DNA from: an uncultured Sphingomonadaceae bacterium
GTDB taxonomy: Bacteria; Pseudomonadota; Alphaproteobacteria; Sphingomonadales; Sphingomonadaceae
Length of the DNA: 64,000 bases
Assembly (NCBI GenBank): GCA_947488625.1
Contig: CANKZR010000001.1
Coordinates: 496,001 to 560,000, forward strand
Reading direction: 5' to 3'
A model generated the notes under the pieces. The model did no database searches. It was not told the origin of the DNA and saw only the letters and a list, made by a program, of their open reading frames with translations. Below are positions 26,309 through 35,590 of this stretch, piece after piece (position 1 is the stretch's first letter; each line of letters starts with the position of its first letter). The position numbers were made by a program, and so were the translations under genes.

Positions 26309-27535
26309 ATGACGGGAACAGACAACAGCCTCACCCTCGACGATGTGCGCGCCGCGGCAGAGCGGATCGCGGGTTCCGTGGTGCGCACCTCCACCATGTA
26401 TTCGCAAACGCTTAGCAAGATCGTTGGAGCGGATATCTGGCTCAAGTTCGAGAACCACCAGTTCACGGCCGCCTACAAGGAGCGCGGTGCGCTCAACGCG
26501 CTGTTGCTGTTGACCGATGAGCAGCGCCAGCGCGGCGTGATTGCGGCCTCTGCGGGCAACCATTCGCAAGGCCTTTCCTATCACGGTACGCGGCTGAACG
26601 TACCGGTCACCATCGTGATGCCGCGCACAACGCCCACCGTTAAGGTGATGCAGACCGAGAGCGTGGGCGGCAACGTGGTGCTGGAAGGTGAGACCTTCGA
26701 CGATGCCTATGCCCATGCACGCAAGCTGGAGGCCGAGATGGGCCTTACCTTCGTGCATCCTTTCGACGATCCGCATGTTGCAGCAGGACAGGGCACCGTG
26801 GCGCTGGAAATGTTTGCCGACGCGCCAGAGATCGAGACCATCGTCGTACCTATAGGCGGTGGCGGCCTTATCAGCGGCATGGGTACCGTGGCCAAGGCGC
26901 AGGACAAGCCGATCGAGGTGATCGGTGCAGAAGCGCGGCTTTTCCCGAGCAGCTACAACGCCTGGGCGGGCGCAGACCTGCCATCGGGCGGCGATACGCT
27001 GGCCGAGGGCATCGCCGTCAAGGAACCGGGCAAGTTCACCAGCAAGGTCATCCGCGAGGTGGTAGACGATATCCTGCTGGTCGAGGAGCGCCATCTCGAG
27101 GAGGCCGTGTCCTTGCTACTGCAGATCGAGAAGAGCGTGGTGGAAGGTGCAGGCGCAGCCGGGCTCGCCGCCGTGCTGGCGCACCGCGAACGCTTTGCCG
27201 GCAAGAAGATCGGTCTGGTGCTGTGCGGCGGCAATATCGATACCCGCCTGCTGGCCAATGTACTGCTGCGCGACCTGGCACGCTCAGGCCGTCTTGCGCG
27301 TCTGCAGATCACCTTGCAGGACAGGCCTGGCGCCTTGTTCAAGGTGATGCGTGAGTTCGAGGCGCACAACGTCAACATCCTCGAAATTTACCATCAACGC
27401 ATTTTTACCAATCTTCCGGCGAAAGGGCTGGTCACGGACATCGAATGCGAAGCACGCGACAAGGAACAGCTGGATGCGCTGGTGAAGTCCTTGTCGGACA
27501 AGGGTTATTCGGTCAGCCAGGTGGACTTCAACTGA
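26309..27535 (+). CDS. Threonine ammonia-lyase, catabolic-type with ACT domain
   Basis: A 408-residue PLP enzyme that deaminates threonine to 2-oxobutyrate. The PLP lysine is Lys57 in HQFTAAYKERGALN; ASAGNHSQG and the glycine-rich PIGGGGLISGMG bind the cofactor phosphate. A single ACT domain (about 330-408: LQITLQDRPGALFKV and NVNILEIYHQR) marks the 400-residue type close to TdcB/IlvA1 rather than the 500-residue IlvA. It provides 2-oxobutyrate for isoleucine synthesis or degradation. ATG 26309 fits the family start. Confidence 0.93.
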   Translation: MTGTDNSLTLDDVRAAAERIAGSVVRTSTMYSQTLSKIVGADIWLKFENHQFTAAYKERGALNALLLLTDEQRQRGVIAASAGNHSQGLSYHGTRLNVPVTIVMPRTTPTVKVMQTESVGGNVVLEGETFDDAYAHARKLEAEMGLTFVHPFDDPHVAAGQGTVALEMFADAPEIETIVVPIGGGGLISGMGTVAKAQDKPIEVIGAEARLFPSSYNAWAGADLPSGGDTLAEGIAVKEPGKFTSKVIREVVDDILLVEERHLEEAVSLLLQIEKSVVEGAGAAGLAAVLAHRERFAGKKIGLVLCGGNIDTRLLANVLLRDLARSGRLARLQITLQDRPGALFKVMREFEAHNVNILEIYHQRIFTNLPAKGLVTDIECEARDKEQLDALVKSLSDKGYSVSQVDFN

Positions 27536-27726
27536 CGCGGGAGACTGACCCATAACGGGCCGTTAACCGAACTGGGTGAGCTATTTGTGGAAATTAATCC
27601 TGCGAATGGCGATTTAAATGGTTAACATGGTTCAACTCGCGATTCCCTGCGGTCATAACGATCCGGAACCCGCGTAATTGGAACCGCGTCGTAACTTGAA
27701 CGCCAGAAAGAGGATTGCCCAACCCC

Positions 27727-28578
27727 GTGACGGCACCCGTTCGCTTCCCCCGCTTTTTCGTGACCAGCCCCGCGCCGTGTCCGTACCTGTCGGGCCGGAC
27801 GGAGCGAAAGGTCTTCACAGAACTGAAGGGCCCCCACGCAGAACAGCTGAACGACGCACTGGGCCGCATCGGTTTTCGCCGTAGCCAGACGGTCGCCTAT
27901 CGCCCGAGTTGCGAAGGGTGCAAGGCCTGCGTTTCGGTGCGGGTCGCCGCTGAAGAGTTCAGGCCATCCAGCTCTCAAAAGCGCGCGATGAAGCGCAATG
28001 CCGATCTCGTGGTTACCGAATGTCGTCCCTGGGCAACCGAAGAACAGTTCGCCCTGTTGCAACGCTATCTGGAAAAGCGCCATCCGGGCGGAGGCATGGC
28101 CGCGATGGACGAAGTCGACTATGCCGACATGGTCGAACACACCAGTGTTTCCAGCTTTGTCATTGAATACAGGGAGCCTTCGGTTGACGGTGTTGCTGGA
28201 CGATTGGTTGCAGCTTGCCTAACAGACAGGCAGGCAGACGGGTTGTCGATGATCTACAGTTTCTACGACCCTGACTTGGAGCATCGCAGCGGGCTTGGAA
28301 ATTTCGTTATCCTTGAACACATCAGGCGGGCCGCTGAAGCAGGGCTGCCTTATGTCTATCTCGGCTACTGGGTCGAGGGATCAGAGCGGATGCAGTACAA
28401 GGTCCGTTTCCGCCCCCTCGAAGCACTTGGCCCCGATGGCTGGCGGCGCATGTCCGAAAACGAACAGCGCAGTCTTATCGATGGCGTGGCCAAGGGCGAC
28501 TGTGCGCGGGCTCCTGCCACGGACGGCGGATCGAAAGACAATACGCCCGGATTGCAAAAGGAATACAAGCTCACCTGA
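27727..28578 (+). CDS. bpt: Aspartate/glutamate leucyltransferase (Bpt)
   Basis: A 283-residue aminoacyl-tRNA-protein transferase that adds Leu to proteins with N-terminal Asp or Glu, tagging them for the N-end-rule (ClpS/ClpAP) pathway. Family marks are [32 protein letters not shown] with its Cys set, [14 protein letters not shown] and [20 protein letters not shown] 27727 gives the usual N terminus [18 protein letters not shown] 27715 is an alternative. AAGAGGA is upstream at 27708-27714. A 191-base upstream region is AT-richer than its surroundings and probably holds the promoter. tamA starts 10 bases downstream. Confidence 0.94.
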   Translation: MTAPVRFPRFFVTSPAPCPYLSGRTERKVFTELKGPHAEQLNDALGRIGFRRSQTVAYRPSCEGCKACVSVRVAAEEFRPSSSQKRAMKRNADLVVTECRPWATEEQFALLQRYLEKRHPGGGMAAMDEVDYADMVEHTSVSSFVIEYREPSVDGVAGRLVAACLTDRQADGLSMIYSFYDPDLEHRSGLGNFVILEHIRRAAEAGLPYVYLGYWVEGSERMQYKVRFRPLEALGPDGWRRMSENEQRSLIDGVAKGDCARAPATDGGSKDNTPGLQKEYKLT

Positions 28579-28588
28579 GCGACATTCC

Positions 28589-30733
28589 ATGTTCGTGCGC
28601 ACGTCTACCGCCCTGGCTGCGGCGCTCGTCTTGCTCGCAAACCCACTGGTTCAGACCGTACAGGCGCAGGAGCAGCGAGATACACCGCGGCTGGAAGACC
28701 TCATTCCCGATTCCGCCGTGGAAGATCCCGAGGACTGGGCATCGCAGGGTGTGCCTGTGGGTGATCAGGCCGATGCACAGGCGCAGGAGCCGCTGGATGC
28801 AGCGGCGCCCCTTGCCGAAATGCCGATGGTCACCATTCCGTGGCCGGAAGAGATCGAACTGCCACAGCTCGCTCCGCTGGAGCAGGCCGACGAGCCGATC
28901 GAGTTCGTCCAGTTCGATGATGAGATACCCCGCGTCGTTACCGGCAGCGAAGAGCGAATTTCAGACGAACTGGTGCTGGTCTTCCCCAACGAACGTTCGC
29001 TTTTCCCCCAGCGCGAGGAATTTCTGGAACGGTTCTCCGCCCTGTCGACTATCGAACAGCTGGAAGACGACGAGAATATCGCCCGTCTCGCCGCGCAGGC
29101 GCGCGAGGACGAGGCGCTGTTGCAGCAACTGCTGGATGTCTACGGCTATTTCGACGCCCAGGTCATCCGCACCGTCGGCGAAATCGATCCCGCGACCAAT
29201 GTCGATCTGGACAGGCCGGCTGTACGCTTCGATATCGTGCCGGGTGAACGCTACACCGTGGGCGCCATCGATCTCGGCAATCTCCGGGCGGCTGGCGACC
29301 AGTATCAGGCGCTGCGCCGCACCTATGATATCGAAGTCGGTGATTTCATCTCGCTGGACGAGATCGAGGCGGAACAATTCGATCTCGACACGGCCCTTGG
29401 CGAAAGTGGCTTCCCCTTCGCCACGATCGATGCGCCTTCGCTGCTGGTGGATCACGCACGCGAAGAGGGCGATATCACCATGCCGGTGGAGCCGAACGGA
29501 CGCTATCGCCACGGCACGGTCATCAGTTCCGACCCGGAGTTTCTATCCAGCCGGCACCTGTCGCGCATCGCCCGCTGGGACGAGGGCGATATCTATCGCC
29601 GCAGTGACGAGATGGACCTGCGACGCGCCATGCTGGCAACGGGACTTCTCGGCTCCGTGGAACTCACACCCGTGGTGGTTGAAGAGCCGAGCAACGGCGA
29701 GCCAGGTGTGGTCGATATCAAAGCCGAACTGTCCAAGGCACCATTGCGCACGATTGCAGGCAGCGTCGGCTTCGGCACGGAAGAAGGCATTCGCCTGGAG
29801 GGGAGCTGGGAACACCGCAACCTCTTCCCACCCGAAGGAATGCTGCGGGTTCGCGGTATTGCCGGCACGCAGGAACAACTGGCAGGCGTCACTTTCCGCA
29901 AGAACAATTTCTATGGTCGCGACCGCATTCTGACGGTGGATGCCTTCGCTTCCACCATCGATTACGACGCTTATGACGCACGTACCGCGTCGCTGATCGG
30001 CACCTACGAACGAGTAAGCACGCTCCTGTTCCAGAAGGCTTTCAGCTGGTCTGTCGGCCTGGAACTGGTTGCCACGCAGGAAAGCGAGCGGGCTGCCGAT
30101 GGCAGTGAACTCGACCGCGAGACGTATTTCATCGCCGCCCTGCCACTTTACGCGCAGCTAGACAGTTCGGACGACCTGCTCGATCCAACCGAGGGTTGGC
30201 GCCTTTCGGGTCGCCTTTCGCCGGAAATCTCCGACAATGAGGGCGTGCAAAGCTTCTATCTGCGCAGCCAAGTGGATGCGTCCTATTACCAGTCCGTGGG
30301 TGAAGACACCGTACTGGCGGGTCGGGTGCGTGTCGCTTCCATCCCCGGGGCCCCGCTGGAAGCAATCGCGCCTTCGCGCAGGCTCTACGCTGGTGGTGGC
30401 GGTTCGGTGCGCGGTTATGGCTATCGTGAAATCGGACCGCTCAACAATTCGGGCGATCCGCTGGGCGGGCGCAGCCTTGTCGAAGTGTCGGCAGAAGCGC
30501 GCATCGGCACCGGCTACATGGACGGCGCGATCAGCATCGTGCCGTTCGTGGATGCAGGCTCGGTCGGCCTCGATCCGACACCGGATTTCGATACCGTCAA
30601 GTTCGGCGCCGGGGTGGGCGTGCGTTACGATACCGGATTCGGACCGTTGCGCCTCGATGTCGCCTTCCCGCTCAATCCGGGTCCGAACGACAGCTGGGTC
30701 GCCGTATACGTGGCGCTTGGTCAGGCATTCTGA
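28589..30733 (+). CDS. tamA: Autotransporter assembly complex protein TamA (Omp85 family)
   Basis: A 714-residue outer-membrane Omp85 protein. The signal peptide is MFVRTSTALAAALVLLANP with cleavage after VQAQ near residue 28. An acidic, Pro-rich stretch (about 30-125) is followed by three POTRA domains (about 128-390) and a C-terminal barrel with SVGFGTEEGIRLEGSWEHRN, GGGSVRGYGYREIGP (the lid-lock RGY motif) and a final strand WVAVYVALGQAF. TamA and TamB help insert or transport outer-membrane proteins and phospholipids. The stop shares a base with the tamB start (TGATG). The acidic insert before the POTRAs is longer than in E. coli TamA. Confidence 0.93.
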   Translation: MFVRTSTALAAALVLLANPLVQTVQAQEQRDTPRLEDLIPDSAVEDPEDWASQGVPVGDQADAQAQEPLDAAAPLAEMPMVTIPWPEEIELPQLAPLEQADEPIEFVQFDDEIPRVVTGSEERISDELVLVFPNERSLFPQREEFLERFSALSTIEQLEDDENIARLAAQAREDEALLQQLLDVYGYFDAQVIRTVGEIDPATNVDLDRPAVRFDIVPGERYTVGAIDLGNLRAAGDQYQALRRTYDIEVGDFISLDEIEAEQFDLDTALGESGFPFATIDAPSLLVDHAREEGDITMPVEPNGRYRHGTVISSDPEFLSSRHLSRIARWDEGDIYRRSDEMDLRRAMLATGLLGSVELTPVVVEEPSNGEPGVVDIKAELSKAPLRTIAGSVGFGTEEGIRLEGSWEHRNLFPPEGMLRVRGIAGTQEQLAGVTFRKNNFYGRDRILTVDAFASTIDYDAYDARTASLIGTYERVSTLLFQKAFSWSVGLELVATQESERAADGSELDRETYFIAALPLYAQLDSSDDLLDPTEGWRLSGRLSPEISDNEGVQSFYLRSQVDASYYQSVGEDTVLAGRVRVASIPGAPLEAIAPSRRLYAGGGGSVRGYGYREIGPLNNSGDPLGGRSLVEVSAEARIGTGYMDGAISIVPFVDAGSVGLDPTPDFDTVKFGAGVGVRYDTGFGPLRLDVAFPLNPGPNDSWVAVYVALGQAF

Positions 30734-33700
30734 TGGCGGACGATGCAGTCATGGCGGAGCGCGGCACTACTGACGAAGCGCGGTCTCGCCGCAAGCGGCG
30801 AATTCCGATCCGTATCCTGAAGGGAGTCGGCTGGCTTCTGGCCGCGCTGCTGGCCATTGTCGTGCTGGCGATCGCCTTTCTGCACACCCCTCCGGGGCGA
30901 CAGTTCATCGTCGATCAGGTCAGCAAGTTCGCGCCTGCTTCGGGGCTTCGCGTCGAAGTGGGAGAGATAGACGGTTCGGTCTTGTGGAGCAGCACGCTTT
31001 ACGACGTGAAGCTCTACGATGCGAATGACACTCTGTTTCTCGAAGTTCCGACGATTGATCTGAACTGGCGCCCCTTCCGCTGGTTCACCAGCGGTCTCGA
31101 CGTGCGCCACCTTGTCCTCACCAACGGCACGCTTTACGCCGCGCCGGAGCTGGAGCCTGGCGACCCGGACGCGCCAATCCTGCCGGATTTCGACATCCGC
31201 GTGGATCACTTCATCATTGACGACCTCACCGTGGCTGAAGGGCTGCTGGGAGAGGAGCGTGTTATCGATTTCGCTGCGGAAGCCGACATACGCGAAGGTC
31301 TGGTTTATCTCGATGCAGACGGCGAATTTGGCGGGGGCGACGAATTTGCCGCGCTGGTCCATGCCGAACCTGACGGGGACCGCTTCGATCTCGATTTGAA
31401 CTGGCAGGCGCCCGCGGGCGGGTTCCTGGCTACGATGGTGGGTGCGACAGAAGATCTTTCGATCAATCTTGAAGGTGACGGCAGCTGGACATCCTGGGAA
31501 GGAGACCTGCTGGCACAGCAGGGCGGCTACGAACTGCTGGACTTCGATGTCTATAACGAAAGCGGCCAGTACCGGCTCGTAGGGCAGGCGCGACCGTCGG
31601 CCTATCTGGAAGGTCTGCCGCAGCGCGCGCTGGGCGATCTCGTCACGCTTACCGCTTCGGGTACACTGGTGGATTCGGTGCTGGAGGGCAATTTCGTGCT
31701 GCGCGGTCGCGGCGTGAATGCCGATGGAACAGGTGCGGTTGACCTTGCTGACAACGCGTTCGACGAGCTTGATATCGCCGTGCAACTGCTGGACCCGACC
31801 CTGCTATCCAAAGATGTCGCGCTCAACGGCCTTGCATTGGAAGGCACGCTGGATGGGCCTTTCCGCGATCTTACCATGCAGCATACGCTTACCGTGGACG
31901 AGATCGATGCGGGCGGCATCATCGTAAGCGACGTGCGCCAGGTAGGCACGGCCACGTTCGACGGGACGCGGGTGACGGTTCCCGTCGACGCGCAGATCGC
32001 CCGCATCGTCAGCGGCAACGACCTGTTCGATCCGCGGCTTGTCGACGGCAGCCTTGCGGGGACCGTGGTCTATGCGGGTGGGGAAATCCTGGCTGACGAT
32101 CTTGCAGTGCAATTTCAGGGATTGCGGGCGCAACTGGGGCTGAACGCCAACCTGGAAACAAGTCTGACGCGGGTAAACGGGCCGGTGACTATCGCCGATC
32201 TCGAATTCGACAATATCGGCTTTGTCGATGCCGCTGCGCAAATCCGCTTCCGCATCGGGGGCGGCGAGCCCTGGATGCTGCGTGCCGAATTGCAGGGCCG
32301 CGTCGACGAAGTGACCAATTCCACGATAACAAGTCTTGCAGGCGACAATATCCGTTTCGACGGTGGTCTCGTACTTCGCTCGCGGCAGCCACTCGTCTTC
32401 CAGAATATGGATATCAGCGCCAGCAAGCTGACCGCCACGCTGGATGGCCAGGTGGACGATGAAGGCACCAGCATTGCCGGCTATGGCCGCCACGCGGATT
32501 ACGGGCCATTCACCGTCGAGGCCATGCTGGCCGATGATGGCCCGCGCGCAGATCTGGTCTTTGCCGATCCGCTGCCGGCCGCTGGGTTGACGGATGTTCG
32601 CGTAAGCCTCGCGCCGACTGAAGATGGCTTCGCAATCGAGACCAGCGGCGGTTCGATGCTAGGCCCCTTCGATGGGTCGCTGGGTCTGCAAGTCGCCGAA
32701 AACGGCGACACCGCGATCCGGGTAGATCGACTGGACGTGGCTGAAACGCGCGTTAGTGGCACACTCAACCTCGTCGAAGGCGGTGTTGCCGGACAGCTTG
32801 ATGTCGGGCGCGGCGGTCTGGACGGTACGATAGACCTCGCCGTTCGCGACGGTGGGCAGGGCTTCGATATCAGCCTTGTCGCAGATGGGGCGCGTTTCGG
32901 GGGCGAAACTCCGATTTCCATCGCCAGCGGCACTATCGATGCCAGCGGCCTGTTAGCCGAGGGCAACACCACCGTACTGGGTAACGCCCGTCTCCGCGGG
33001 CTATCCTATGGTAACCTGTTTATTGGTCGCCTTGCAGCGCAGGCGGAAATCCGGAATGGCAGCGGAAGTTTCGATGCCGCGCTCACTGGTCAACGCGGCA
33101 GCCAGTTCGAATTGTTGGTGAACGGGCAGATCGCGCCGGAACGGATCGCGGTGGCGGTGGATGGCTCCTACTCCGGGCGGGCGATCTCCATGCCGCGCCG
33201 GGCAGTTCTGACGCGCACGGGCAGCGGCGGCTGGGAACTGCAGCGTTCGCAGATCAGCTACGGCAATGGTTATGTTATCGCTAGCGGCCGGTTCGGCGGT
33301 GCAGAAGCGATGCAGGGCCGCGTGGCGCTGTCGGATATGCCGTTGAACCTTGTCGGCGCACTATCGGGGGACCTGGCGATTGGCGGCGCGGTTTCCGGCG
33401 TGATCGATATCGAACAGGGCGCAAACGGACTGCCGGTGGGTGAAGCACGCCTGATGGTGGACAACCTTACCCGCTCCAGCTTGCTGCTGTCCTCCCAGCC
33501 GCTCGATATCGCCCTTGTCGCGAACCTGTCCGAGAACCTGCTTCAGACCCGTGCCGTCATGTCGGATGGGACTGGTGCTGATGGCCGGTTGCAGGCGCGT
33601 ATCGCCAACCTGCCGCAAACGGGCTCACTGACAGACAGGCTTTATAATGGCGACCTGTTCGGCCAGTTCCGTTTCAACGGTTCTGCCGCCGCCCTGTGGA

Positions 33701-34950
33701 GGCTGGCCGCGATCGACCTGCTGGATATGACAGGGGACATCACCGTCGCCGCCAACATGCGCGGCACGCTTGGTGATCCGCAGATTCAAGGCTCGCTGGA
33801 GGGTGACGACCTGCGCGTTCGCAGCGTATTGACGGGAACGGATATCAGCGGACTGCAGGCGCGCGGCACCTTCACCGGATCGCGGCTGGCGCTCACCCGC
33901 TTTGCCGGCACTGCGCCCAATGGCGGACGGATTTCCGGCAGCGGCTTCGTGGATCTTTCCGACATCTCCGCCACGCGCGGCCCCCAGATCGATCTGCGCA
34001 TGGCCGCCCGCAATGCAGAAATCGTCGATCTGGAGAACATGGGCGCGACGGTTACCGGTCCGATCCGCATTATCTCCAATGGCGTGGGCGGCACGATTGC
34101 CGGACGCCTCGAGGCCACCGGCGCACGTTGGCAACTGGGCGCATCCGAAGTGTTGACGGAACTGCCAAGCGTCCAGGTCAACGAGATCAACCTCCCCGCA
34201 GACCAACGCCCCGCTATCGTCAACCAGGCACCGTGGAGCTTCCTGATCGATATGCGCGCGGACGGGGGCATCGAAGTGGACGGCCTTGGCCTTGAAAGCG
34301 AATGGCGCACGGAAAACCTGCTGCTGCGCGGAACGACGGACGATCCGCGCGTGGGCGGCTCTGTGTCCATCGTGCCAAGGCAGGGCTTCTATTCCTTCGC
34401 GGGAACGCGCTTTGAAATCACCCGGGGCGAGATCGACTTTGACCGCAACGTGCCCATCGATCCGCGTATCGACCTTACCGCCGTTACCGACGTGAACGGC
34501 CTTTCGGTTGAGGTGGACGTGTCGGGCAGCGCCAGCCAGCCGCAGATTACCTTCTCCTCCACCCCGGCCTTGCCCGAAGAGGAACTGCTTGCACGGTTGC
34601 TGTTCGGCGGCTCGATTACCGACCTTTCCGCAACGGACGCCTTGCAACTGGGCGCGGCGGTTGCGTCCCTGCGTGGTGGCGGCGGTGTCGGGCCGATCAA
34701 CCAACTGCGCAACGCCGTCGGGCTCGACAGGTTGCGCATCATCCCTTCCGATCCGGCGCTGGATCGCGGCACAGCGGTCGCCCTTGGGAAGAACTTCGGT
34801 CGCCGTTTCTATGTCGAGATCATCACTGATGGCGCTGGCTACAATGCCAGCGAACTGGAGTTCCGCGTGACGAGCTGGCTCAACCTGCTGGCGACCGTCA
34901 GTACGATTGGCAGGCACCAGGCCGCAGCCGAATACCGCCGGGACTACTAG
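30733..34950 (+). CDS. tamB: Translocation and assembly module protein TamB
   Basis: A 1405-residue AsmA-like bridge protein. A basic N terminus precedes one membrane helix (about 33-55), then a very long beta-rich periplasmic taco-shaped region with repeated amphipathic strands. The conserved C-terminal DUF490/TamB domain holds DPRVGGSVSIVPRQGFYSFAGTRF-type sequence, followed by SSTPALPEEELLARLLFGGSI near 1275-1300 and a final segment that docks to TamA. It spans the periplasm and may move phospholipids or barrel substrates. Coupled directly to tamA. Confidence 0.95.
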   Translation: MADDAVMAERGTTDEARSRRKRRIPIRILKGVGWLLAALLAIVVLAIAFLHTPPGRQFIVDQVSKFAPASGLRVEVGEIDGSVLWSSTLYDVKLYDANDTLFLEVPTIDLNWRPFRWFTSGLDVRHLVLTNGTLYAAPELEPGDPDAPILPDFDIRVDHFIIDDLTVAEGLLGEERVIDFAAEADIREGLVYLDADGEFGGGDEFAALVHAEPDGDRFDLDLNWQAPAGGFLATMVGATEDLSINLEGDGSWTSWEGDLLAQQGGYELLDFDVYNESGQYRLVGQARPSAYLEGLPQRALGDLVTLTASGTLVDSVLEGNFVLRGRGVNADGTGAVDLADNAFDELDIAVQLLDPTLLSKDVALNGLALEGTLDGPFRDLTMQHTLTVDEIDAGGIIVSDVRQVGTATFDGTRVTVPVDAQIARIVSGNDLFDPRLVDGSLAGTVVYAGGEILADDLAVQFQGLRAQLGLNANLETSLTRVNGPVTIADLEFDNIGFVDAAAQIRFRIGGGEPWMLRAELQGRVDEVTNSTITSLAGDNIRFDGGLVLRSRQPLVFQNMDISASKLTATLDGQVDDEGTSIAGYGRHADYGPFTVEAMLADDGPRADLVFADPLPAAGLTDVRVSLAPTEDGFAIETSGGSMLGPFDGSLGLQVAENGDTAIRVDRLDVAETRVSGTLNLVEGGVAGQLDVGRGGLDGTIDLAVRDGGQGFDISLVADGARFGGETPISIASGTIDASGLLAEGNTTVLGNARLRGLSYGNLFIGRLAAQAEIRNGSGSFDAALTGQRGSQFELLVNGQIAPERIAVAVDGSYSGRAISMPRRAVLTRTGSGGWELQRSQISYGNGYVIASGRFGGAEAMQGRVALSDMPLNLVGALSGDLAIGGAVSGVIDIEQGANGLPVGEARLMVDNLTRSSLLLSSQPLDIALVANLSENLLQTRAVMSDGTGADGRLQARIANLPQTGSLTDRLYNGDLFGQFRFNGSAAALWRLAAIDLLDMTGDITVAANMRGTLGDPQIQGSLEGDDLRVRSVLTGTDISGLQARGTFTGSRLALTRFAGTAPNGGRISGSGFVDLSDISATRGPQIDLRMAARNAEIVDLENMGATVTGPIRIISNGVGGTIAGRLEATGARWQLGASEVLTELPSVQVNEINLPADQRPAIVNQAPWSFLIDMRADGGIEVDGLGLESEWRTENLLLRGTTDDPRVGGSVSIVPRQGFYSFAGTRFEITRGEIDFDRNVPIDPRIDLTAVTDVNGLSVEVDVSGSASQPQITFSSTPALPEEELLARLLFGGSITDLSATDALQLGAAVASLRGGGGVGPINQLRNAVGLDRLRIIPSDPALDRGTAVALGKNFGRRFYVEIITDGAGYNASELEFRVTSWLNLLATVSTIGRHQAAAEYRRDY

Positions 34951-35021
34951 TCAAGCTCGACGAAGAAAGGCGCAAACCTTCGGACCGCCCATTGCATTAC
35001 CGCGTCCTGCAATGTGTGGAT

Positions 35022-35576
35022 TTAGCGGGGCTCGTCCATGGCTTTCAGTACGGTGTCGACCGGAATGACGGATCCGTTCGCACCGCTCTCCACGCCGCCC
35101 GAAACCTTCGCTTGCGTGCCGTCGGAGGAGGTGATCACGAGATCGTCCCCGTCCATGCTGAAGGCAAGTGTGTTGGAGCCCATCGTTTGCATTTCCACCG
35201 AACCGCCAGACCTGCCAATGGCGGCTTCGATATCCGCACGGGACATGAAGCCAGGAACGATATGTTCGCGCACGATCGCCACGCGTGCGGCACGCGCTTC
35301 CCCCTCGTCGAGGGGGATATCCAGCGCCGAGAATGCCGCATCGGTGGGCGCGAAGATCGTGTAGGGCGCATTACCATCGAAAACACCCTGGAGACCGGCA
35401 TTGCCGAGAATATCAGACACGACCGTTAGATCGTCTGACCGTTGCAGTACGGCTGCGAGGGTGTCAGAGCTGACCTCGCCAGCGTTTTCACCTTCGATAT
35501 CGGCGTCGGAATTGCAGGCACCCAGCGTAGTGAGTCCGGCAGCGGCCAGCGCCACGAGAATGCTATTGATCTTCAT
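35022..35576 (-). CDS. Fasciclin-domain lipoprotein
   Basis: A 184-residue lipoprotein (MKINSILVALAAAGLTTLGAC, lipid Cys21) carrying one fasciclin (FAS1) domain. The conserved elements are the H1 box NAPYTIFAPTDAAFSAL and the closing NGSVIPVDTVLKA. FAS1 domains take part in adhesion or surface protein interactions; in alphaproteobacteria single-domain FAS1 proteins are exported and mostly uncharacterised. It lies 14 bases after the repeat protein upstream, so it is likely in the same transcript. It converges on tamB. Confidence 0.92.
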   Translation of the reverse strand: MKINSILVALAAAGLTTLGACNSDADIEGENAGEVSSDTLAAVLQRSDDLTVVSDILGNAGLQGVFDGNAPYTIFAPTDAAFSALDIPLDEGEARAARVAIVREHIVPGFMSRADIEAAIGRSGGSVEMQTMGSNTLAFSMDGDDLVITSSDGTQAKVSGGVESGANGSVIPVDTVLKAMDEPR

Positions 35577-35590
35577 GGTGTCTGTCCGTC

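Noticed and set aside
27600-27625. TTAA repeats upstream of bpt as a CtrA site
   Set aside because: Spacing between the TTAA halves is 4 bases, not the 7 needed for a CtrA box.
34990-35014. CATTGCA/TGCAATG inverted repeat between tamB and the fasciclin gene
   Set aside because: Only 7 bp with an 11-base loop and no T-run; too weak for a terminator call.
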